This document shows, in pieces, positions 1 to 7,416 of a stretch of 18,983 bases of DNA. The position numbers and the translations under genes were made by a program. The stretch lies in assembly GCA_023422955.1 (NCBI GenBank), contig JAFAGG010000101.1:1-18983 (forward strand), in the 5' to 3' direction. Each line of letters starts with the position of its first letter. The first letter of the stretch is position 1. The notes beneath the pieces were generated by a model that did not search any database, had not been told where the DNA came from, and saw only the letters and a program-made list of their open reading frames with translations. The stretch is from Pseudomonadota bacterium. Its GTDB lineage: Bacteria > Pseudomonadota > Gammaproteobacteria > Burkholderiales > Burkholderiaceae_D.

Positions 1-128
1 AAACTTCTTTTGCAAGCTCAAGCAGTTCAGGGCTATCGCCACTCGTTATGATAAAACCGCTCGCAATTTCCTCGCCGCCGTGCACTTGGCATCCATTACT
101 GTCTGGCTTAATTGAGGGCACGCCCTAG
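1..128 (+). mobile_element. Right-hand end of an IS5-family insertion sequence (truncated by window edge)
   Basis: The stretch encodes the last residues of an IS5-family transposase, stopping at 113-115. The stop is followed by a short palindrome, AGGGC-AC-GCCCT (115-126), and the tetranucleotide CTAG (125-128). IS elements of this type often insert at CTAG or YTAR sites, so I place the element's end near 124-128. The terminal inverted repeat cannot be confirmed because the left end is outside the window. Beyond about 128 the sequence changes to ordinary intergenic DNA leading to rnpB. Confidence 0.6.
2..115 (+). CDS. IS5-family transposase, C-terminal end (partial)
   Basis: The frame is open from the window edge and reads NFFCKLKQFRAIATRYDKTA, then RNFLAAVHLASITVWLN and TGA. 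This is the highly conserved C-terminus of IS5-family (IS427-like) DDE transposases, in which the K-x-x-R-x-I-A-x-R-Y-D-K segment ends the catalytic domain. Only 37 codons are visible, so it is impossible to say whether the gene is intact. In this group the transposase is often split into two frames joined by frameshifting. The opposite strand is also open here (start near 121) and would give a peptide like the many 'hypothetical proteins' annotated antisense to such transposases; I regard that as a shadow. Confidence 0.75.
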   Translation, partial: NFFCKLKQFRAIATRYDKTARNFLAAVHLASITVWLN

Positions 129-284
129 AGAGCAGGCTGGGCATGCAGTTTTCCCGGTTCTGATCATTGAAACGCCGCGCATATTGCCGTGCGCCGACAT
201 TCTCCCGCGCCCCTGTTAATCAGCAACGGGGTGCTACCTTCCTTTTTTATCTGGCCATATCGGGCGTTACAGCGTCGAGTGAGA

Positions 285-297
285 TAAAATGCGCGCC
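285..297 (+). promoter_or_regulatory. Probable rnpB promoter -10 region and GC-rich discriminator
   Basis: TAAAAT (285-290) matches the -10 consensus at five of six positions and lies 7 bases ahead of A298, the expected 5' end of RNase P RNA. The bases between, GCGCGCC (291-297), form a very GC-rich discriminator of the kind seen at stable-RNA promoters. No good -35 hexamer sits 16-18 bp upstream: positions 262-267 read GGGCGT, and GTTACA at 266-271 is too close. The call therefore rests on the -10 and its position. Confidence 0.5.
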
Positions 298-641
298 AGA
301 GCAAGCCAGACAACCGCTGGTCGGATTGCGCAAGCGATCGGACGGGAGGAAGGTCCGGACTCCATAGAGCAGGGTGACGGCTAACGGCCGTACGCTGAAA
401 GCCAAGGGCAACCGAGGTATAAGGCGAGGAATAGGGCCACAGAGACGAGCGTATTAAGTTACGGTGAAACGCGGTAACCTCCACCCGGAGCAATTTCAAA
501 TAGGCACGCGATGAGGCGGCTCGCGGAGCGTGCGGGTAGAAAGCTTGAGCCGTGCAGTAATGCACGGCCTAGAGGAATGGTTGTCATAGCGTACATTCCT
601 TGTACGCCGTAACAGAATCCGGCCTATCGGCTTGCTCTCCT
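298..641 (+). ncRNA. rnpB: RNase P RNA, bacterial type A
   Basis: This is the catalytic RNA of ribonuclease P, which removes 5' leaders from tRNA precursors. The conserved core is plain: GAGGAAGGTCCGGACTCC near 346-363, GGGTGACGGCTAACGGCC near 372-389, GGAATAGGGCCACAGAGACG near 428-447, GGTGAAACGCGGTAACCTCC near 463-482, TAGAGGAATGGTTGTCA near 570-586 and ACAGAATCCGGCC near 612-624. Helix P1 closes the molecule, with AGAGCAAGCC (298-307) pairing perfectly with GGCTTGCTCT (629-638). A late hairpin GCGTACA-TTCCT-TGTACGC and another, GCCGTGC-AGTAAT-GCACGGC, match peripheral stems. In betaproteobacteria rnpB commonly sits just upstream of mraZ, as here. The exact 3' end is uncertain by a few bases. 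No clear intrinsic terminator follows. Confidence 0.95.
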
Positions 642-788
642 TTACATCTCCTTTCTCTTCTGTTTCCCCGCTTACGCATTGCGGGTGAACGCACACTGTT
701 TGTCCCAGTCTTATTCCCCTGACCCGCTTCCAGCGTTGCCATCCATGCAATGCGCCGCCATTTTCAGGCCGGCTTACAGCCTGTCTTA

Positions 789-817
789 TTTCCGTTTTTC
801 CGGAAACACATGTGTTT
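789..817. repeat. Perfect 14-bp palindrome overlapping a short hairpin
   Basis: TTTCCG (789-794) is complementary to CGGAAA (801-806) across a TTTTTC loop. The second arm runs directly into AAACACATGTGTTT (804-817), a perfect 14-bp palindrome. The two structures share bases 804-806, so they would compete as RNA hairpins. The 14-bp palindrome could equally be a binding site for a dimeric regulator. No regulator can be assigned from sequence alone. Confidence 0.55.
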
Positions 818-846
818 ATCTAAGGGAAAGCTTTCAATACCTCAGG

Positions 847-909
847 TAAGTCCTTAATTTCGCGGGAATTTTGGCTTTGGCGTTTTTGAGGAAGATGCGC
901 TAAGTCCTT
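847..909 (+). repeat. Direct repeat TAAGTCCTT, two copies 54 bp apart
   Basis: TAAGTCCTT occurs at 847-855 and again at 901-909, and both copies continue into an AT-rich run (AATTT and GACTTT). The second copy lies about 42 bp upstream of the probable mraZ -35 box. It may be a pair of binding sites or chance. Confidence 0.35.
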
Positions 910-950
910 GACTTTATTAAGGAAAATTGGTTTCCAAATCTTAATATTCC

Positions 951-979
951 TTGACCGCAATAAAAGCTTCTACTAAAGT
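951..979 (+). promoter_or_regulatory. Probable dcw operon promoter (mraZ promoter)
   Basis: TTGACC (951-956) matches the sigma-70 -35 hexamer at five of six positions. After a 17-bp spacer comes TAAAGT (974-979), a four-of-six -10 match. Transcription would begin near 986, inside the MraZ repeat array, so a protein bound to the repeats would block the promoter. This geometry is like the E. coli mra promoter. No other hexamer pair of similar quality lies between 850 and 1075. Confidence 0.5.
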
Positions 980-1013
980 GGGTGAACGTGTGAAAAAGTG
1001 TATTTTTGTGGGA
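978..1013 (+). promoter_or_regulatory. MraZ operator: four direct repeats at 10-bp period
   Basis: GTGGGT (978-983), GTGTGA (988-993), GTGTAT (998-1003) and GTGGGA (1008-1013) begin exactly 10 bp apart, so all lie on one face of the helix. MraZ proteins bind such direct repeats (TGGGN with 5-nt spacers in E. coli; AAAGTGK-type in mollicutes) through a ring-shaped oligomer. The first and last boxes match the proteobacterial form best, while the middle two are weaker. The array starts at the -10 box of the candidate promoter, which fits autorepression of the operon. Confidence 0.75.
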
Positions 1014-1075
1014 AATTCGTCAAGCGAATATTTAAATTTTTCACAACAAAAGGCTCTTATCAAAAAGGTGGAAAA

Positions 1076-1504
1076 GTGTTTCAAGGGGCGTCCGCATTAA
1101 ATCTCGATGCCAAAGGACGGATGACAATTCCGGCCAAGCATCGTGACGCACTGTCCGTACAGTGCGAAGGACGCATCACGCTTACCAAACACCCGCACGG
1201 CTGCCTGCTGCTGTTTCCCCGCCCGGTATGGGAAACGCATCGCGAACAGATTGCCTCCTGGCCCATGTCGGCCCGCGCCTGGCAGCGCATCTTCCTCGGC
1301 AATGCCTCCGATGTGGAAATGGATGGCGCCGGCCGCATCCTGATCGCTCCTGAATTGCGCAGTGCTGTCGCCTTGTCGCGCGAAGTGATGCTGCTGGGCA
1401 TGGGCAGCCATTTTGAAATCTGGGATGCTGCCAAGCTCGCCGAAGATGAAGCGCAGGCGCTGGAGTCCGGCATGCCCGACGCATTGAACAATTTTTCTTT
1501 CTAG
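1076..1504 (+). CDS. mraZ: Transcriptional regulator MraZ
   Basis: MraZ is a DNA-binding member of the AbrB/SpoVT superfamily, usually the first gene of the dcw cluster and a repressor of it in E. coli. The protein is 142 aa, a normal length, with the two characteristic D-x-x-x-R motifs at residues 11-15 (NLDAKGRMTIP) and 83-87 (EMDGAGRILIAP), one in each MraZ repeat. I chose GTG at 1076 because an AAGGTGG ribosome-binding site lies 4-5 bases before it and the family starts with (M/V)FQGAS. The frame is open back to a GTG at 998, but that start falls inside the operator repeats and would add an unfamiliar 26-residue leader. rsmH follows after 9 bases. Confidence 0.95.
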   Translation: MFQGASALNLDAKGRMTIPAKHRDALSVQCEGRITLTKHPHGCLLLFPRPVWETHREQIASWPMSARAWQRIFLGNASDVEMDGAGRILIAPELRSAVALSREVMLLGMGSHFEIWDAAKLAEDEAQALESGMPDALNNFSF

Positions 1505-1513
1505 CGGCCCGCC

Positions 1514-2485
1514 ATGAAGCAGAGCGGGTCGCAATTGCAACATACAACCGTGTTGCTGGAAGAGGCAGTAGCAGCGCTGGGGATTAATGGAGAACGGGCT
1601 GGCGGCATCTACCTGGACGGCACCTTCGGCCGCGGCGGTCATAGCCGCAGAATTCTGGAATGTCTGAATGCGCAAGGCCGCTTGCTGGCTTTCGACAAGG
1701 ACCCGCAAGCGATTGCCGAAGCCGGAACGATAGACGATGCGCGTTTCGATATTGTGCACGACAGCTTCGCCCTGTTGTCGCAGGCGCTGGCGGCAAGAGG
1801 CATCTCTCGTGTGGAGGGCGTGCTGATGGATTTGGGGATTTCTTCGCCCCAGGTGGATGATGCCGGTCGCGGTTTCAGTTTTCGCGAAGACGGTCCGCTG
1901 GACATGCGCATGGATACCACGCGCGGCATCTCGGCGGCCGACTGGCTGGCTAGCGAATCCGAAGAAAACATAGCGAAAGTGATACGAAATTATGGAGAAG
2001 AACGGTTTGCTTTTCAGATTGCAAAGGCGATTGTTGCTAGCCGGGCAGTCCAGCCAATTTCACGCACACGACAGCTTGCCGCGATCGTGGCTGGCGCCGT
2101 CAAAACCCGGGAGAAGGGCAAAGACCCGGCCACTCGTACCTTTCAGGCTATCCGGATTTACATCAATAAAGAGCTTGAAGAACTCGAAGTAGGTTTGCAA
2201 AGCGCGTTCGACGCGCTCGCGCCATACGGGAGAATGGTGGTGATCAGTTTTCATTCGCTGGAAGACCGTATCGTCAAACAGTTCATGGCTGCCAAGGTAA
2301 ACGTGGCGCAGCCGGACCGTCGCCTCCCGATTCGTGCGGTCGATCTGCCGCAGCCGGAAATGCGCTTGCTGGGCAAGGCCAAGCCCAGTTCCGAAGAAGT
2401 GGCAGCCAACCCGCGCTCGCGCTCTGCCGTGATGCGTATCGCGGAACGCTTGCCGCCGCCTGAATCGCGCGAGGTATTGCAATGA
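1514..2485 (+). CDS. rsmH: 16S rRNA (cytosine-1402-N4)-methyltransferase
   Basis: RsmH (formerly MraW) uses S-adenosylmethionine to methylate N4 of C1402 in the 16S rRNA decoding centre. The protein is 323 aa. It shows the SAM-binding loop YLDGTFGRGGHS (residues 33-44), the acidic strand end FDKDP (60-64), VLMDLGISSPQVDD (103-116), GFSFREDGPLDMRMD (120-134), NYGEERFAFQIA (159-170), RTFQAIRIYINKELEEL (208-224), ISFHSLEDRIVK (244-255) and NPRSRSAVMR (299-308). All of these are hallmarks of the family. The start at 1514 has only a poor ribosome-binding site, so translation may depend on ribosomes arriving from mraZ 9 bases upstream. The stop overlaps the ftsL start as ATGA. Confidence 0.97.
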   Translation: MKQSGSQLQHTTVLLEEAVAALGINGERAGGIYLDGTFGRGGHSRRILECLNAQGRLLAFDKDPQAIAEAGTIDDARFDIVHDSFALLSQALAARGISRVEGVLMDLGISSPQVDDAGRGFSFREDGPLDMRMDTTRGISAADWLASESEENIAKVIRNYGEERFAFQIAKAIVASRAVQPISRTRQLAAIVAGAVKTREKGKDPATRTFQAIRIYINKELEELEVGLQSAFDALAPYGRMVVISFHSLEDRIVKQFMAAKVNVAQPDRRLPIRAVDLPQPEMRLLGKAKPSSEEVAANPRSRSAVMRIAERLPPPESREVLQ

Positions 2486-2754
2486 GCGGCCGCGTGAACC
2501 TGATCCTGATGGCGCTCCTGGTTGTGAGCGCCTTGTCGCTTGTGACGTCCCAATATCAATCGCGTAGCCTGTTCATCGAACTGGAGCGGGCTCAGGCCCA
2601 GGCGCGTCAGCTGGAAATCGAATGGGCGCAGCTGCAACTGGATCAGTCCTCGCTGGGTACGCATGCACGGATTGAATCGTATGCATCGCGCACGCTCTCC
2701 ATGGTAGCGGTCACGCCGGAGCGTACCCAATACCTGACCAAAGGAGCGCAGTAA
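2482..2754 (+). CDS. ftsL: Cell division protein FtsL
   Basis: This is a small bitopic membrane protein of the divisome that forms a complex with FtsB and FtsQ and helps activate FtsWI. The product is 90 aa: a short cytoplasmic N-terminus, one membrane helix (about residues 5-23), and a periplasmic leucine-zipper-like coiled coil (about 28-56) rich in E, Q, A and L. Sequence conservation in FtsL is low, so the assignment rests on topology, size and its invariant place between rsmH and ftsI. The start overlaps the rsmH stop by 4 bases (ATGA), and its own stop shares one base with the ftsI start, indicating tight translational coupling. Confidence 0.9.
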   Translation: MSGRVNLILMALLVVSALSLVTSQYQSRSLFIELERAQAQARQLEIEWAQLQLDQSSLGTHARIESYASRTLSMVAVTPERTQYLTKGAQ

Positions 2755-4508
2755 TGGCCGGCCCGGCACGCCATGCCCGCGCCCAGGGCGTTCCTTTCTC
2801 CACCAGTCCGGTGCTGGCGGTGCGACTGCCTGCCTGGCGCTCGCGCCTGGTGCTGTTCTTCCTCTTCCTCGCTTTTGCCGCCCTGATCGGCCGCGCTTTC
2901 TGGCTGCAGGGCATGAGTACCGAATTCCTGCAAAAACAGGGCGAGTCGCGTTATGCGCGCACGCTGGACTTGCCGGCCACGCGTGGCAAGATCACCGATC
3001 GCAATGGGCAAGTGCTGGCCTCATCGCTGCCGGTGCGCGCGGTATGGGCGATACCCGACGATGTGGCGGAAGCGCCGAAAGAAAAGCTGCGCGAGATGGC
3101 GAAGCTGCTGGGCATGAGCGAGCGCGACCTGAACAAGCGCCTGGATTCCGATCGTTCCTTCGTCTACCTGAAACGCCAGGTGGAAAACGATGTGGTCGAC
3201 AAGGTACTGGCGCTGGGCATCAATGGCATCCATACCCGCCGCGAGTACAAGCGTTATTACCCCGAAGGGGAAGTGATGGCGCATATCGTCGGCTTCACCA
3301 ATGTGGAAGATATCGGGCAGGATGGGATGGAGCTGGCATCGAACAAGCTGCTGGCCGGCACATCGGGCAGCCGCCGCGTGATCAAGGACAGGCTGGGGCG
3401 CACCGTGGAAGACATCGGCGCGATCCGCGAACCCTATGACGGCAAGGACCTGGTGCTGTCCATCGACAGCAAGATCCAGTACATCGCCTTTTCCCATTTG
3501 AAGGAAGTGGTTGAAACGCGCAAGGCCAAGGCCGGCGGTATCGTCGTGCTCGATGCGAAAACCGGCGAAGTGCTGGCGCTGGCCAACATGCCGACCTATA
3601 ACCCGAACAACCGCTCCAATCTGACCGGTGCGCAATTGCGCAATCGCGTGCTGACCGACACCTTTGAGCCGGGATCGACCATCAAGCCTTTCCCGATTGC
3701 GCTGGCGCTGGAAAAAAAACTGGTCACGCCTTCCACCGTGATCCAGACGGCGCCCGGCCGCATGACCATAGGCCGCGCCACCATCGGCGATGCGCATCCG
3801 CGCGACATGGTGACGGTATCGGAAGTCATCGAAAAATCCTCGAACATAGGAACGGCCAAGATCGCGCTGCAGATGGAGCCCAAAGACATGTGGGAGCTCT
3901 ATACCAGCATCGGTTTCGGCCAGCAGCCGCAAATCGATTTTCCGGGTACGGTGGCCGGCCGGGTGCGTCCTTATAAATCCTGGCGGCCCATTGAGCAGGC
4001 GACCATGAGTTACGGTCACGGCATGTCGGTGTCGCTGCTACAGCTGGCGCAGTCCTACATGGTTTTCGCACGCGACGGAGACATCGTCCCTGTCACCATG
4101 CGGCGTACCGGTGAAACACCGATCGGTCAGCAAGTGATCAGTCCGCGCATCGCGCGCGAGGTGCGCCACATGCTGGAATTGGCCGCCGGCCCGACCGGCA
4201 CCGCGCCGCGCGCGCAAGTGGCGGGTTACCGGGTGGCGGGCAAGACCGGTACTGCAAACAAGGTGGTGGACGGCAAATACGCGAACAAGTATGTGTCGTC
4301 TTTCGTCGGCTTCGCGCCGGTTTCCAATCCGCGCATCATCGTTGCCGTGATGGTGGACGAACCGTCCGGCATCTATTACGGCGGACTGGTCGCAGCGCCG
4401 GTGTTCGCCGGCGTGGTCGGCAATGCCTTGCGCTCCATGAATATCGCGCCTGACTCCCCGGTCAAGGACATCATTATTCCGGCGGAAGTGATCAGGGAGA
4501 ATACATGA
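2754..4508 (+). CDS. ftsI: Septal peptidoglycan transpeptidase FtsI (PBP3)
   Basis: This class B penicillin-binding protein crosslinks septal peptidoglycan in the periplasm. It has 584 aa, close to E. coli FtsI (588). A single membrane anchor lies at about residues 31-50 (VLFFLFLAFAALIGRAFW), followed by the pedestal domain (ATRGKITDRNG at 75-85) and the transpeptidase domain. The catalytic motifs are all present: S308-T-I-K311 with the nucleophilic serine, S362-S-N364, and K497-T-G499. The start at 2754 has a good AAGGAG ribosome-binding site (2741-2746) and shares one base with the ftsL stop (TAATG). The stop overlaps murE by 4 bases. I see no truncation or altered motif. Confidence 0.98.
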   Translation: MAGPARHARAQGVPFSTSPVLAVRLPAWRSRLVLFFLFLAFAALIGRAFWLQGMSTEFLQKQGESRYARTLDLPATRGKITDRNGQVLASSLPVRAVWAIPDDVAEAPKEKLREMAKLLGMSERDLNKRLDSDRSFVYLKRQVENDVVDKVLALGINGIHTRREYKRYYPEGEVMAHIVGFTNVEDIGQDGMELASNKLLAGTSGSRRVIKDRLGRTVEDIGAIREPYDGKDLVLSIDSKIQYIAFSHLKEVVETRKAKAGGIVVLDAKTGEVLALANMPTYNPNNRSNLTGAQLRNRVLTDTFEPGSTIKPFPIALALEKKLVTPSTVIQTAPGRMTIGRATIGDAHPRDMVTVSEVIEKSSNIGTAKIALQMEPKDMWELYTSIGFGQQPQIDFPGTVAGRVRPYKSWRPIEQATMSYGHGMSVSLLQLAQSYMVFARDGDIVPVTMRRTGETPIGQQVISPRIAREVRHMLELAAGPTGTAPRAQVAGYRVAGKTGTANKVVDGKYANKYVSSFVGFAPVSNPRIIVAVMVDEPSGIYYGGLVAAPVFAGVVGNALRSMNIAPDSPVKDIIIPAEVIRENT

Positions 4509-6034
4509 TGAACGCCACCGCGGAATTTACGGATCTGATGGAATGGCTGCGCGCCAAGTCGCGGGGCGAGCATTTGTCGTCGGATTCGCGCCGCGTTCAG
4601 CCGGGCGATGTTTTCCTGGCTTATCCGGGCGATGCCAACGATGGCCGCAATTACATCGCACAAGCGATCGAGCAGGGTGCGGCAGCGGTGTTGTATGACG
4701 ATGCCAGCGCATTCAGCTGGAATGAAAACTGGCGCACGCCTCACCGGGCCATCAGTGGCTTGAAGCAGCTTGCCGGTCATCTCGCTGCCGAATGGTATGG
4801 CAAGCCTGATACCGGCATGTACTCGGTCGCCGTGACCGGCACCAATGGCAAGACTTCCTGTACCCAATGGCTGGCATGCTCGCTGTCGCAGCTGGGCGGA
4901 CCGGCTGCCGTGATCGGCACGCTGGGCGTGGGGATGTATCGCCTGGGACGGCACAGCGGCATGAATGCAACCGGCTACACCACGCCTGATGCCGTGATGC
5001 TGCAACGCGAACTGGCCATCCTGCGTCGCAAGGGTGCCGCAGCGCTGGCGATAGAAGCATCGTCGATCGGACTGGATCAGGGGCGCGTGAACGGCATGCA
5101 TTTCGATGTGGCCCTGTTCACCAATCTTACGCGCGACCATCTGGATTATCACGGCACCATGGAAGCTTACGAAGCGGCCAAGGCGCGCTTGTTCGACTGG
5201 CCGGGACTGCAGCATGCCGTCATCAATCTTGACGATGCGATGGGCATGCGCCTGATGCAAGGCCTGCAATCGCATTCTTCGCAGATGGGGCTGATGGGCT
5301 ACAGCGTGGCCGGCAACAGCCTGCCGGATCTGCCCATGCTGGAAGCCTCCGAGATTCGCTACAGCCATACCGGTACGGTCTTTCAGCTGCGCTCGCCGGC
5401 CGGCAGTGCGCAGGTAAGAACGCAACTGGTCGGGCAGTTCAATGTCAGCAATGTGCTGGGAATAGCCGGCGTGCTATGGGCCAAGGGCATTCCCTGGGCC
5501 GACATCATCGAAGCGCTGGAGTCGCTGGAAGCGGTGCCGGGACGCATGCAGCAACTGGGTGGCCAGGAAGCGCCGCTGGTGCTGATCGATTATGCGCATA
5601 CGCCGGACGCGCTGGAAAAGGCGCTGGCCACGTTGCGTCAGGTAGCGCAGCAGCGCAACGGCAAGCTGTGGTGCGTGTTCGGCTGCGGCGGCGATCGGGA
5701 TTCGGGCAAGCGTGCGGTCATGGGACAGGTGGCTTTGAACGCGGATAGCGTAGTGGTCACCAGCGACAATCCGCGCAATGAAGAGCCGGGCGCGATCATT
5801 GCGCAAATCAGGGAAGGCATGGCGCCCGATGCATCGGACCAGGTGCAGGTCATCGAAGACCGTGCAGCGGCCATACTGTGGGCCGTCAAGCATGCCGGCA
5901 AGGCCGACGTGATCCTGGTAGCGGGCAAGGGGCATGAAGATTATCAGGAAATCCGCGGCAGGAAGCTGCCTTTCCTGGATGCCGACCATGCCGCGCTGGC
6001 ATTGGCGTCGCGGGCGACGATGAGAGGAATATAG
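4505..6034 (+). CDS. murE: UDP-MurNAc-L-Ala-D-Glu : meso-diaminopimelate ligase
   Basis: MurE is a cytoplasmic ATP-dependent Mur ligase that adds the third residue of the stem peptide. The protein is 509 aa with the usual three domains: N-terminal UDP-binding (SSDSRRVQPGDVF), central ATPase with P-loop T-G-T-N-G-K-T (111-117) and the lysine expected to be carbamylated (K226), and a C-terminal domain. The D-N-P-R motif (421-424) is the mark of the meso-diaminopimelate-adding type rather than the lysine type. Two start codons lie side by side (4505 and 4508) behind AGGGAG (4494-4499). The first gives an ATGA overlap with ftsI, while the second has the more usual spacing, so either may be used. 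Confidence 0.97.
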   Translation: MMNATAEFTDLMEWLRAKSRGEHLSSDSRRVQPGDVFLAYPGDANDGRNYIAQAIEQGAAAVLYDDASAFSWNENWRTPHRAISGLKQLAGHLAAEWYGKPDTGMYSVAVTGTNGKTSCTQWLACSLSQLGGPAAVIGTLGVGMYRLGRHSGMNATGYTTPDAVMLQRELAILRRKGAAALAIEASSIGLDQGRVNGMHFDVALFTNLTRDHLDYHGTMEAYEAAKARLFDWPGLQHAVINLDDAMGMRLMQGLQSHSSQMGLMGYSVAGNSLPDLPMLEASEIRYSHTGTVFQLRSPAGSAQVRTQLVGQFNVSNVLGIAGVLWAKGIPWADIIEALESLEAVPGRMQQLGGQEAPLVLIDYAHTPDALEKALATLRQVAQQRNGKLWCVFGCGGDRDSGKRAVMGQVALNADSVVVTSDNPRNEEPGAIIAQIREGMAPDASDQVQVIEDRAAAILWAVKHAGKADVILVAGKGHEDYQEIRGRKLPFLDADHAALALASRATMRGI

Positions 6035-6038
6035 CGCT

Positions 6039-7415
6039 ATGAAATCATCGCTGTCCGAAATCAAATCCTGGCTGTCCGGTGCCTACCTGACAGCCGATGC
6101 CGCGTTCGAAGGCGTGTCCACCAACAGCAAGGCGGTGCAGGCCGGCAATCTGTTCATCGCGCTGCGCGGCGAGCGCTTCGATGCGCACGACTTCATTGCA
6201 GAGGTTGCCGCCGCCGGTGCGGCGGCCGTGATCGTGGAAAAGGCGCCTAAGGACTCGAGCATTCCCGCGCTGGTCGTGCCCGACACACGGGTGGCCTTGC
6301 GGGAACTGGGGCAAAGCTGGCGTCGGCAATTCTCGTTTCCGGTAGTCGGCGTGACCGGCAGCAACGGCAAGACCACGGTCAAGGAAATGATTGCGGCAAT
6401 CCTCGCTGCCGAATACGGCGAGGGTAATTACCTGGCCACGCGCGGTAATCTGAATAACGATCTGGGCGTGCCGTTGACGCTGCTGCGTGCCAATGCCTCG
6501 CACAAGGCTGCCGTGATCGAGATGGGCATGAACCATCCGGGCGAGATTGCCTTGCTGTCGGCGATTGCACAGCCGACCATAGGCCTGGTCAACAATGCGC
6601 AGCGCGAGCACCTGGAATTCATGCATAGCGTGGAAGCGGTGGCCAGGGAAAACGGCGCCGTGATCAGCAGCCTGCCGACGGACGGCATTGCGGTGTTCCC
6701 GGCCGACGATACCTACGCAGGATTGTGGAAAGCGAATGCCAAGGCTTCCGGCAAGCGCAAGATCCTGGGCTTCGGCTTGTCGGGCGATGCCAGTGTCACT
6801 TGCAGCTATCAGCCGACCGAAAACGGCAGCGACATGCAGGTGAAAGTCGGCGACAAGTCTTTTCCGCTGCGACTGTCGGTATTCGGCGCGCATAACGTGC
6901 GCAATGCGCTCGCGGCGATTGCCTGCGGGTTGGCGCTGGGCATACGGCGCAACGTCATCGTGCGCGCGCTCGAAGGTTTCGCGCCGGTCAGCGGCCGCCT
7001 GCAGCGCAAGACGGGCAAGAGCGGCGCAGTCGTGATCGACGATACCTATAACGCGAATCCGGATTCGGTGCGTGCCGCAATCGATGTGCTGGCGCTGGCA
7101 CAGGCGCCGCGCATGCTGGTGCTGGGCGATATGGGCGAAGTGGGCAGCGAAGGTCGCCAGTTCCATACCGAAATCGGCGCCTATGCGCGCGGGCGCGGCA
7201 TCGAGCATCTGTTTACTTTGGGCGAGCTGGCCATCCATGCCAGCGGCGCCTTCGGTGCGCGTGCCAGGCATGCCAACGATATGGAAGAGCTGAAACAGGC
7301 GGTGGCCGCGCTGGCGACCGCCAATTCGACGGTGCTGGTCAAAGGCTCCCGCTTCATGAAGATGGAGCGCGTGGTGCAGCATTTGTGTGACAAACCTATG
7401 AAAGAGAGCCACTGA
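6039..7415 (+). CDS. murF: UDP-MurNAc-tripeptide : D-alanyl-D-alanine ligase
   Basis: MurF adds the D-Ala-D-Ala dipeptide made by Ddl to UDP-MurNAc-tripeptide, completing the cytoplasmic precursor. The 458-aa product carries the P-loop T-G-S-N-G-K-T (106-112), the EMGMNHPGEI segment (161-170), and the MurF signature D-D-T-Y-N-A-N-P-D-S (334-343). The start at 6039 follows the murE stop by 4 bases, and AGAGGA (6023-6028) serves as ribosome-binding site inside the end of murE. Only one base separates its stop from mraY. Length and domain order are normal. Confidence 0.97.
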   Translation: MKSSLSEIKSWLSGAYLTADAAFEGVSTNSKAVQAGNLFIALRGERFDAHDFIAEVAAAGAAAVIVEKAPKDSSIPALVVPDTRVALRELGQSWRRQFSFPVVGVTGSNGKTTVKEMIAAILAAEYGEGNYLATRGNLNNDLGVPLTLLRANASHKAAVIEMGMNHPGEIALLSAIAQPTIGLVNNAQREHLEFMHSVEAVARENGAVISSLPTDGIAVFPADDTYAGLWKANAKASGKRKILGFGLSGDASVTCSYQPTENGSDMQVKVGDKSFPLRLSVFGAHNVRNALAAIACGLALGIRRNVIVRALEGFAPVSGRLQRKTGKSGAVVIDDTYNANPDSVRAAIDVLALAQAPRMLVLGDMGEVGSEGRQFHTEIGAYARGRGIEHLFTLGELAIHASGAFGARARHANDMEELKQAVAALATANSTVLVKGSRFMKMERVVQHLCDKPMKESH

Positions 7416-7416
7416 C

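Larger units (their letters stand above)
642..950. other. Non-coding interval between rnpB and the mraZ promoter
   Basis: No convincing gene was found. An open frame at 750-857 (35 codons) lacks a ribosome-binding site and resembles nothing I know. The interval turns AT-rich towards mraZ. It contains a weak hairpin CAGGC/GCCTG (765-769 with 779-783) followed by a T-rich stretch that could end rnpB transcription, a TTTCCG/CGGAAA hairpin merging into a 14-bp palindrome (789-817), two TAAGTCCTT repeats (847-909) and a GGAAA/TTTCC inverted repeat (921-935). Confidence 0.6.

Noticed and set aside
1..121. Minus-strand open frame reading SIKPDSNGCQVHGGEE and continuing to the window edge
   Set aside because: It is the antisense of the transposase C-terminus. 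Similar 'hypothetical proteins' are widespread only because the transposase is.
210..248. Possible terminator between the IS and rnpB: CCCC/GGGG plus GTT/AAC stem with T6 at 243-248
   Set aside because: The stem is short, has a bulge, and the T-tract begins 11 bases after it, so it does not fit an intrinsic terminator.
750..857. 35-codon open frame between rnpB and mraZ
   Set aside because: No ribosome-binding site, no familiar sequence, and it spans the palindrome.
1068..1081. Additional GTGGAA/GTGTTT motifs near the mraZ start that resemble MraZ boxes
   Set aside because: They are 8 bp apart rather than 10, away from the main array, and are explained by the ribosome-binding site and start codon.
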